Shown here one piece after another: positions 49,313 to 61,100 of a stretch of 64,000 nt of DNA. Source of the DNA: Pterobdella sp. o SKG-2022 (taxonomy: Eukaryota; Annelida; Clitellata; Hirudinida; Piscicolidae); NCBI GenBank assembly GCA_964035795.1, contig OZ038321.1, positions 12,806,208 through 12,870,207 on the forward strand, in the 5' to 3' direction. The position numbers and the translations under genes were made by a program. Under the pieces are notes generated by a model that was given only the letters and a program-made list of their open reading frames with translations, made no database searches and had not been told where the DNA came from. Within the stretch, counting starts at the first letter, position 1, and each line of letters starts with the position of its first letter.

Positions 49313-52075
49313 CTATAAATTTCTTATTTCAAAAGCATTTTTATATGAATTAGATAATTTAAAAACAGAATTAGTATGCTAATTGTTTTCTGGAAAAAAG
49401 TTTAATAGTGAAGTACTCAAGAAATATGAATCTACCAAAAAAATAATTTACTCATGTATTATGGAGAATGGAAATGCACAGGTAAATGTTTTGGAGGGAC
49501 ATCTAACGAATTGTAATTATGTTGGGGCTTTCTTCACGGGATCACCCACATGAATACGTAATATAGAATTAGAAGAAAACAAATTAATTTTTTTTTTGGC
49601 ATTGAAAGAATGATTTTTTTTTTGCTGAAACAATGAAAGTGATAAAAAATTTTTTCTGTGCTTTTATTAAGCTTGAAATGCTAGAGGATATAAAACACAG
49701 GTTAAACAGTTTGAGCGTTCAAATGTAACGTGTAATCCAATGCAATCAATCTGTTAACATCATTAAACTCGGCATCTATTTCATTTGAAAGTCTCAATCA
49801 AATTTCCAAGTGCTAAAATTTTTAGACTTGTCTGTTAAAAATTTTTTAGAAACAACTAGTACCATGGTCACTGGAGTATAAGATATAACGATGTTTTTAT
49901 GCAAGATACTTGTCGTTTAAAATTGTTGAAAAATTTTATCAAAAAAAAACTTCAAAAATTTCTTAACCAGAGTCTTCAAAGCTAAAATTATTTAGCGATA
50001 AAAATTTTCATTAATTTCCCACATACTTGGCATCCTATATAACCCTAGATATTATCTTTAAAGTGTTCATTAAGTCATGAACTCGATAATCAGAGCTCAT
50101 TCGAGACCATCATATCATTGGGAACCCAAAAATTCGCGTTATAATTTCAACATTTCAACGTTGTTGGAAGATACACTCAAATATTTTTAAACTTTCATTA
50201 AGCACTAAAGCTCAGTACTAATCATCAGTCTATTGCTTCTAATGATAGACCGTTCAAAATTATACATGTACTCTTTGGAAGGAATGATTTACGTGTTAAT
50301 TTTCATTATCAAAAATGAAGTGATCATTCGAACCAATTGTACAGCCATCGTTTGTATCGACACTTTCAATAGCAAAGCATGTTAAGTTCAATACAATGTC
50401 TTTGAGTTATGAGTAACATGGTGACAAATGGTTGATAAGTAAAGAGTAAACGTTTATATATGTCTTTTTGAAAGAATCTTTTAACATTCCAAGGTGTTCA
50501 CAAAACTATATAATTCAAATAAAGTATGTGTTTCATTAATTATGTTTAATTTCATAATCGTAAGTCATCTCTTATATTTCATTATTGTCAATAATTTCAT
50601 TTAGGTACGTTATTCATTGTTTCAACATTAAAATATTAATTATCTTGCAATAATAGGCGTTGGGAACTCTTCGAAATAATTCCATTAGTGTCTATAAGAC
50701 AAAGGACCCTGTGAAATATGAGATTTTAACATTGGTAAGTTACATGTATCAATCAAGCCCTCTGCCTACTAATTACTCTTGCTTGTAAATCTTTTAATGA
50801 AATTAATTTTGTACAGGAGATTATAAGTTAAAAAATAAATTTATTTCAACCAATTAAAAGTCGATAGAAATTTGACCAGGCATTCCTAATTATTGAACGT
50901 AACTCAATGTTTTGGAACATTTATTAAATGAATTCATCAGAACTAATTTACAAATATTCTAGGAACTAAACTCTTATTATAGAAAAACCTTTTTCTAACT
51001 TACTTTGGTTACATAATTATAAACTACTTACGTAAGTCACTTAAATGTTAGAATTGCAAAATAATCTTATAATGTGTAATGAAGTTTTTTATGAATAATT
51101 TGAATATCAGGTTTTCAAATGAGAATTAACACTAATTACCATTATCTAAACCTAACAACTGCCCAACCGAACCCCTATTTGCAAATGTGGAGGTCAATAT
51201 ACTCCCTGATGTCTTCGTAGAGATTTGAACATTTAATTTGTAGACTTGTTATAGTACTAAACTTTGAATTTGAGAAAATTATTTTTGGCTAAAAAATATT
51301 TCAAAAACAATCCCTTTTCTTCGGGTTTAAAAGGAATTAGGTTTTTTTCGTATTGCGAAATCAACCTAATTCAATGCTATGAAAAAATTGTAAAAAGCTG
51401 AAAAAATGCTTTCAAAAATGACAAATTAGAATTACAAATCTACTTAATTGGGAATTTCAAATTTTTTATTCAAGTTTTAATGAAATGGTTGGTGTACAGA
51501 TATATATATAATGGTGAGACATACGCGTTTCCGACATTCTCATACATACAACAAACTCTTATATAAAAATTTCGTTCATGACTTTTTTGGAAATGAATAA
51601 AGTTGTTTTAAATTTGACTTGAAAGTTGAGGTATCAAAGACTTAAAAATAATTGATATCGTCGTAAAATTTAATTAACATTTATTATTTAACTAGGCAGT
51701 TGAATTTTTTTACAATTCAAACACATAATTTACCTTAAAAACAAAAATCAAAAAGTATCATTGTTTGAACTTGAAAAATTGTTTTTTTGATTGGTTCAAG
51801 TAGAAAATGTGAGAACCCACACAACTTCTTAGAAGAGTCCAGTTACAATCATATATGGCATATAAAAAGGCTAAATAAGCAAATAAATCGTAATTTTAAA
51901 AGAATTGAGTATTTAATGCGTAATCAATTAACACAATTCATCTTAATTATACGATTTGCTATTACATCTCTCATTCGAATCGTATAAAGATATGCAGAAA
52001 TAGGTATTTAGAGCCCTGTCTTTCTAAGTTGTCGCTTTTGTTTGTTATCAACTTGAAGATTTCATTATAGAAATA
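49313..52075. other. Intergenic AT-rich stretch
   Basis: No recognisable gene, repeat family or RNA. It includes the presumed promoter of the next gene, but no TATA or initiator stands out from the AT background. Confidence 0.55.
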
Positions 52076-52166
52076 ATGAAGTTCATTTTGTTAGATTTAC
52101 TTGTTCTTTTGAATTTTTTTTATATTATTTCTCTCCACAATACCCTTGGATCGGCACAAATCAAAG
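52076..52166 (+). CDS. Secreted protein exon 1 (signal peptide)
   Basis: ATG 52076, 30 codons plus one base, donor gtaatg. One charged pair then a long Leu/Phe/Ile core, with likely cleavage near NTLGSA. Ends phase 1, matching exon 2 opening with AT (G|AT, Asp 31). Confidence 0.78.
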
Positions 52167-55100
52167 GTAATGGCTTTAGCTAACCTTTTTAAATTGATTT
52201 TTATTGCTACTTTTTTTTGAATTTTAATTAAATATAGTCAATAATTGATGCATTAATATATTTAAAATGTTTTTTGAAGTTTTTATTATTAGTTTTAAAA
52301 ATGAATTCTAAGTAATTAAAAGATGAAATTATGTTACGTTGAGTCGTAATTAAAACAAGGATTTCATAAGCAGACATAATTATAAAAATGATTTATTTCA
52401 TAACAAATTTTTAGAATAAAAATGTATCGGAGTGCATGCTTCCATTTATATTTTTGTTTGCCATATAAAACATCTCCGAAAAGCAAGAGATGAATTTGCA
52501 GTTTCGAAAAAAGTGGCGTTCTTTACATAAAAAATGTCGAGATAAATCTTGCGCAGTTCATAAGAGTTGTCTCAATTGTTTGTATCATATTATTTGGCCG
52601 ATCATGAAGTTAATCGCCTAACAAAAGGATTTGAAGATTTAGACTTGTGGTGTTTTCTCTTTGTCACTGCATGCTTTTTTTCGTAATTAATAATGTGAAA
52701 TTTTGAGCAATCTTTCATAAATTTAATCCAGTTCAAAAATTATTCCAAACATTAATATTTAAAAATTTCAAAAATTCAGTTTAAAAACATCAAAAGGTAA
52801 TAAGTTTGGTGAAGTGAGACTCGAATATTTTGAAACTGGTTGAGAGAGAATGCTAAATTGAATGAACAATTAAACCATCAACCTAAATAGTTTTCGAAAA
52901 AATTGCACTTTTCTCATGTAAAAATAATTGTTAATATACCCTAGGTGCCAACTCCAAAGGTTGCCGAAAAATTTTCTTACATGAAAATAGTTTTAATAAT
53001 GTAATATATCATTTATTTATAAACAACTTTAGCCATAAATCCAGACTAGAAGTCTTATCTGTGGTATTGTTCTGTTGATTGTTTCAATGCAAACAACAGT
53101 GATAAGTATTTAGATCACTTTCACAAATTATCTAGACAATCTTTTATTTAGAACTTTGCCTCAATTCTTTCATGAAATAGTTTGTTTGGAGACATTATAA
53201 CTGTTATTGTTTGGGTGTTTTACGGATGATTATTTAAATTATAAAATTTTATATAATAAATAAAAATAAAAAAATATAAAATAAAATAAAATGTAAATAA
53301 ACTTTGAGGTTAAAAAAAAAATTTTAGGAAACAATTGCTTATAACTTTTATTACAGATTGAAACCTTTCAATTTACTGCTATGATTAGCATAATTAGATG
53401 ATAAAACTTTAGGACCTTTGTGTTCTTCAAATCGTAAAATAGTACAACTTGTGATATTTGATATTATTACATTATGTTGAATGTGGAATAAATTTAGATA
53501 TTATTATTTTATGTTTTTATTTTATATATTATTAACCCTGCCACATTCACTGTTTTATCAACACCACTAAAGATCCAACCCCTGAGAGTTTTCTTGTGAT
53601 GCCGAATGATGAAACAAACAATCATCATTCTGGCCACAACTTACTTCACCACTCTCTCCATCGCAAGCATCACTCTCACCGAAAATCTATTCTGAATTTC
53701 AAGCATTCTTTGCTGTTTAAACGTCGAAGACACGGCCGCAAACATAATGGTTATAATCACGGTCATAAAGCTAAGTATGAATCACTTACAATTAATAAGC
53801 ATAATGATGCTTCGAAGATGAACATTGATAATTTATCAATGAGAAAACATTTAGATGATAGGAGTAAAATTGAAGAAAACTTGCAAAAAAAGCTAAATGG
53901 TGGAATAATAACAAAAACCACTGTGATTAATGGTCATATAAATAAAATTGACGGTTTTATTGAAGAAAAAAAGAATAAAAACAAGCACAAAACTGATAAA
54001 GCTAAAAACTATAATGATAACAGCGAGTCAAAAAGCACTAAACATAAAAAACATAAAAAACAAAAATTTGCCAATAAAAGTAAAAAAATATTAAATCATA
54101 AAAACAAAACGAACCATAATGATAATACAGAAATCAGAATTTTCCGGTCCGTTCACTCGCATAGAGCACACTATCCATTTAACGAGACAAGGCAAAACGC
54201 TAATATAAGCATTGGAAATATGAAGAGTCATAGTATAAGCAACGAGAGATATAGAAATAAAAAATATAGGAAAAAACATAAAACAAATATTATCAATTTT
54301 GAGAAAAAGAAAAGTGTTTTGAAAGAAGGTAATAGTAAAAAAGACCATAAGAGAGAGAATATTGTGTTGACGGGTTATGACGAAGTGAAAATGAAAAAAA
54401 GAAAAACTCAGAATTTCAAAAGACATCAACATAAAGAAAAACGAAAGTTTCACAAAAAACGACACTTGAACGGAATGTACAGTTTGGAAAATGATAAGTT
54501 TGTGGCTAATATGGCTTCTGAAGAAAAGGAGAGGAAAGCAAACATCGATGATGAAGCCTATTGGGATGAAATTGATGACAATAGTTTCAGTGATGACGAA
54601 GGAAATGATGCTGGTAGTGGGTTTGAAGAAAGTTTCAGAAATGAATTACACGAAAAAACTAATTTATTGAATTATGATAATTCCTATGAAGACATAGAAG
54701 ATGTTAATGATCTGGACACTGATGATTCGAATGATGAAGAGTACGAAAAACTCAGGCAAGAAGAAGAAAACTTCAAAAAATATCGTTCATCCACAAACAA
54801 TCATTCTGCAATGATTTCAGACTTTGATTCTGAAGAATTTCACGTAAGAAACTATGATGATAAACCAACAAATATCACAAAAAATGCAACAGTAAAAGAA
54901 ACACAATTTGAATACTTCAACTTGAGCGACGAAGCTGTGCCTGAAGATGCCAACGGCTCGAAACCACGTGTTGAGACAATTAAACAGTCCACTGATAACT
55001 TTTTAGCATGCTTCCACAAGCTGAGGAATGTGATTTCGAATCACATGCGTACCCTGAAGCAAGAGGAGGATGATGTGGTTGGAGAGATCAACCTTTGCAA

Positions 55101-58100
55101 GTTAGTTTCTTTTGGTTTGATTATGGGTTAGTCGAATTTGAAAATATCTAAATAAATTTTTCAAAAAAATATTGAAGTTTTATTAAAAATTGTAAATAGA
55201 TTTCTTTAAGACTACTTTATAATTTCATTTAATAATGATTACTTAGACGAAAAGCTTTGGTGAGTTTTTATAAATAGTTAGTGCATTTTTAAAGATATAA
55301 CTATAAAGTATAAAAAAAAAAGTTATTGGTAATATGAAACAAATCAAAAAATAATCTAATACAAAAATTTACATATGTTATAGAAGGGCTTTTTAGAAAG
55401 GCAATGGTTTAAATCGTACTTTGATAAGAGTGAACTTTAGTTCTGGCTCTAATTGTTTTGTCTAATGATTTATCTTAGATGTTTTGTGGGTTTAAACATG
55501 TAAAAGTTTTTCTTTGAGTTTTGCAAATAACTGGGTTAAATATATAAAGAAACCAAAAATAATTTTCTAAATTTTATGCTTACAAATAATTATATAAATT
55601 TTTTTAATTGTGAAAATAAATGAATCAATGTTATAATGCTTTAGAATTGTTATCAATTTAATTCATTAGTTATTTGATGATATCGAAAAGCTTTGTCAAT
55701 ATAAAAAAATCAAAATATTGTGGTGTTTGTATGATTCTCAATTTTGAGGTTGATTATTCACAATGTAGTCATTTTGTCATATAAAACACAATTATTCTTT
55801 TGATACTTTTCAAACAATTACATCTTATGTATACAAAGTGATAGTTTCTGGTATATGTATAACAATAATTTATTTGTCAATAAAACTGTTTATAAATATT
55901 AATAAATAAGGTTTCTGAAATACAATACACACATAAACTAGAAGCATGCAAGCAAAATTTATCATTTATTATTATTTATCGTCATTTTTCTTGCAAAAAA
56001 GTATCCGTAATTTTTGATAAAATGGAAGTTCCAAAAATTTTTTGCAACAAAATTCAATGTTCCAAAAAAATTTTTCAATATAAATTATGTCAATACATGA
56101 AACTACGTTTTCAATCAGTTCTCAGTGCCGTATTGTATGGCATAATCCATAATTTGTATAGAGAATATTGACTTATAGATAGGGTTTTATTAAATAAGAA
56201 ATTAATACTCAAATAAACCAATTACTATTGAGCTAAAACAGATTGGTTTTAATTTTGGAATAATAATCACCTATTTATTAACGGGTAGGAATAAAATTCT
56301 GGAACATTTTATCAATATATTTCATTCAAGACGCTATCAACGAAAGTCACATGACGAAGAAGTAATATTTAGGTTCAAACCAAGAAACAGAGATGAACTG
56401 TTTGGAAATTATAATTAAATACATTCTGCAATGAATCAAGATGGCATTCAAATTTTAAAGGTATTTTTGAAAAAATGTGAACCATGTCATTGAGTTTAAG
56501 GCTGAAATCTCAAACAAAACATAGCTGTGTGAAAATATAACTTTATTTTTTTGCAAAAAACCTTGAAACTTATATTATTTGGCATACAATAGAGGAGGAT
56601 TTAAAAAGTTTTATGGAGAACAAGTAATTAGGGAATTAAATTAAGTTTGTCGCCTTCCGAATGTACTATTATCCTATGTACGTCTTCATGTGTGCAAACA
56701 ATTTAAGATGCCTTTAATATTATATAATGGAGAAACCATTTGAAATTAAAAAAATTTTAAAAATGAGAATAATAATAAAAAAATATACAATAAATAATAA
56801 ATAAAAATAATAATAAGGTTCATAAAAACATTTTAGATAAAAATATTTCTCATTGTTTTATGTTCAACTCTCTTCTTGATCATTATCATGACCGCCAATA
56901 TATTTCACGCATAAAAGACTTGCCTCTCTAAATAACCATTAAACTCTAATCTTGCTATTGCTTGGGCCATCAAAAAAGAATAAGAAATCGATAAAATGAT
57001 CTTTTGAAATAATCAATTAATATTTGAACTTGGTAAGTTTTTTTAGCTCAATTTCGATGTTTAAACGTTGGGACATAAAGCCATTGAATCGATATGTACT
57101 GGCATTTTTATCTTAATGCTTCCACTTTCCTAACACAAAAATTTAATAGGACGTAAATTATTTCCTAGTTCATACGAAAAAATTTTAAAAATATTTTTGT
57201 ATAGTATAATCATGTCTGTATTTTTGTATTATATTTTTATGCATCTTCTCACGGTAAATTTTTGCAAAGCAGGTCCTTTATTTCATAAAAATTCCAACTC
57301 ATTTAATAACAATTTAATCAATCATACATGTCACTCGGTAAACAAGAGGCTTTGAACGGGCTCCATGTGCTACGTGCCCAGTAATAATTCATTAAGCCAT
57401 TTTTTAATCTGATTTCTATCGCTAACGGCTTATTATAAAGTTAATCTTGTTTAAACTCAGTTTTATTTCATAATGTGTAATTATCAATTTCAACCATTAA
57501 TATCTATGATTTTTGTAAATTTTTATCAATAATTCTGCAGATTATTGAATTTTTACTTTGCTCATGAAATAGATATACTATTACATTCAAAAAGTCTAGT
57601 TTTAAATTTAAATTCATAGTCACATTATTTATAATAACGTAAAATTTTCCAATTTCGATTTATTAAATTTTTTTTTTTGAGATCGTTAAGCGATGTGCGT
57701 ATTTTATATCTTAACTTTCAAATTGTTTCGCAATATTTAAATTTTAAAATAAAGCTCTCTGCAAAATTTATACAAAAATATTAAAAATGATTTTTATCTT
57801 TTGACCAACTACAAGAGTTGCTTAACTTTGAAAAAATATAAGTACCACAAAAGATTATTAAGGAAATCAGGAAAACAATGAGCAAATAATCACAGAATCT
57901 TTGCGTACAACTTCAAAAATGTAATTTTAAGACGATAAAGCCAATTCACCTAACGAATATAACAAACTTGAAAAATGATAGCATTTTTATAAAGAAAAGA
58001 AAAATACTTGGATATAAGATTAGATGGTCAGAAATGTTGAACCCAAAATTTAATAATACAACAAGCAGTCAGTGGCGTCAAATCTAAAGGTTTGAACAGC

Positions 58101-61100
58101 ACTAACTTCAAGATAGATATCAATTAGCCAATAATGAATGTACTTGACCCAAACACAGATTTATTCTGCAACAAAGCTTTCTTAAAGTAGAATTCACATT
58201 ATCAAGCCCTTACGAAAGCTTTTGTTGTCAAGCCCTTGTGTTGTATCTAGTACACTACGCTCGAGCAATCAATGAAAGTTTCTATGATAATTTATTACAT
58301 CATATAAGAAATTACGAATTTTTTATCAGAAATAGATAGCCCACAACTCTAAAAGCATCACCGGGTATAAAAAAGTTTCTCCAGAAGTTTTATCGCTTAC
58401 TGTTATCAACTTACGATTTTATAACGTCAGAGAAAATTAATAAAAATTTAACTATTTGATGGAAAATTAATCAAGGTTTGCTTTCATTTTGTTTATTAAT
58501 GGTTTTTATTGCTGTTAAAATGAAGGGTATTCATCGCGATTTTTACTTTAAATGTATTTAATGTCGTTCTTGGAATACGTCGATTGAATGATTGGGATGA
58601 TAATTATGATACTAAAATATAACTTATTTTCCATGAAAAATATTCGGTTCAGAAATGAATATATTTAAATAATTAACTTACAAAGTTATTAAATCAAAAA
58701 CTTTTCGATGCTAAAAAAAAAGCATTCAATGAAGTTTCTGTTAAGAAATCGATAACTGGAGTCAACATTCATATTATTATTATTGTAAAATTAACATTTC
58801 TAATCAAGATCAAAAACAGCAATACGAGTTTAAAAATCAGAATCATTATTTTCTTTCTTTTGAAGACTTCTCTAGGGCTAGGAAACGTTCATAACATCTT
58901 TAGTTTAAAGATATTTGTATGCACTAGTCAGATAAAAGAAAATCATTTAAGCATTTAAGTTACATTAAAAGTATTTTTTGAGAAGTTCTTTTAATGTTTC
59001 CGTACTAATCATCAAACTAATGAAACTTGCGCATGGAGGAAGCTTCTTGTCGGCAACATAAAATCACCACTCACAATAGCTAACACAATGAAAGCAGTAT
59101 GAATTGAAATATTTATTATAAAGCATAATCAAGTCAATGAATAAGATAATGATTAATAGAAACTTATCTATTTTTTAGAGACATCGTAAGTATCTTGTAT
59201 TTTATAATTTCAGTTTTTAACTGAAACTTATCTTTTATTTTAGCAGCTGTGTAATACAAAATGATTCCAGTAGGCAGCTTTTCATCTGGCACTAAAAAGT
59301 TTTGATGACACAAAAACCATGTGAATGTTTAAAAGTGGATTGCGTTTTTGACTTATATTATTTTCAAGCATGTTTTTTTTTGTTCTTGATATCTCCTTGT
59401 CTTCTCATCACATCATAAACCCCTGTATGAGTTCTTGTGTCTCTATCAAACACAATTGAACGCTCTTTTCAATGTACTTTCATTGGTTGTTCAGTACATG
59501 ACCACAACTAATGACCTTTGATGATATTAGAGGCCATTCTCTGACACACATTGTTATGATAGGTACAGTTGAAGCTGATTAATATAGAAACTGTATTCAC
59601 AAATTTAATATAAAATTTGTTTAAATTTATTATGCAAATACTAAATACAGAAGTGAATGAGTTTTTTCTCACTCATTCAATGTACTTTCATTTTTCTTTC
59701 ATGTTTTTTAATTTTATTTGGTTTTGTACTTTTTTATTTTTTAAAAATATTTTTTTTTTGATATAATTTATTTTTTGGTTTATAACAGTTTTTGGTTCGT
59801 TAAAAGTTTCACATTTAAATACCTTTTGGATTTCATTTTCAAATTTTTTGTTTTTATTCTAATATTGTCATTTATTTAAGACAAACTCTTATGATATTTT
59901 TGTTTTTAGAGACATCATGTATCAATTTTTTAAATTGTTTTTAAAAATAACTTCAAGAAAAGGCAATATTGTATGTCATTGTATTTACTTTTGAGTAGTT
60001 ATTTTTATTAAATTTGTTGCTCATGTATTTTATATGCTGTTAAATAAAAATTTATTCCTTGACATCAATCGCGCCCAAGATTTCAATGAAAACCTGAGCA
60101 ATTTTAGTTTTTTAAGTAATTTTTTTCAATCAGTTTTATTGGAACGCTTGAAATAATAAAAAACAAAGGCTACATTCAATTAGTATTTGAGAAACTTTCA
60201 TTCTTTCTGAAAAAATTTTACAAATAATATTTTTATTGAATTCAATACAAAATAAAAACGGAAAATTATCAGTTAATTTATCAGAATGGTAATATATGTT
60301 GCATTAGAAGGGATTAGTATACAATTGGTATATGGTCAAACATTTGGGAAGTCATTTTACCTAACACTTTATAGGATGCTAGAACCAAACGATTTAAGAA
60401 AATGCAGAATACATTTTCAAAAACCGATGAATGTAATCAACTGCTTATTCAAGCTGGTGAAAAGTTTTTAAATGAAAAACATGGTGTTACTGGTTCAATC
60501 TGGTGTGAAATTGTCTACAAATAACAGCAACACAAAATTATCAAGTAATGGGAATTAAATAATAAAAACACTTAGTGGTTATTATACTCATTAGGAAAAA
60601 CTTTTCGGCATGCCGAAGATTCATCGCATACCATGGTCAGGTTCTAGTTGCTTGGCAATGATAGTCCTAGCATATCGAAAAACTCAGTTTTTTTATTAAA
60701 TTAAGTGGAGCATTATAACTATATAAATAGTAATTAAAACATCATAACACGTGAATGAAATAGAAGGTGAAAAACCTGAAAAATGGGAAGATAGGTTTAG
60801 ATAAAAAAAACTGTGAATTGTAAAGCTATTTTATGAAGTACAGTAGATATAACAGAAGCAGTGATGTTAATAAGTTTGGACGGGATGCTTGTAGGAGATA
60901 ACTAGTGTAGATAAGGAGTAAAATGTTACTATTGTCAAAAAAAGAATGATACAACAGGCCTGTTTTAGAAAAAGTTTAGCTAGCGAATACTTTAAAATAA
61001 GAAGTAAAAGTATAAATGGTGAAAAGGACGGAGTATCACTTTATTCAAAAAGACTGAAGTAAATCTGGAAAAATTAAACTTTAAAAATGAGTTACAGCTG

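Noticed and set aside
54091..54465. 124-aa minus-strand ORF
   Set aside because: Shadow of the Lys/Asn-rich coding exon on the plus strand.
57328..57384. Short ORF in a GC-richer patch of the second gene's intron
   Set aside because: Only 18 codons, no splice-site support, and the flanking exons already join in phase without it.
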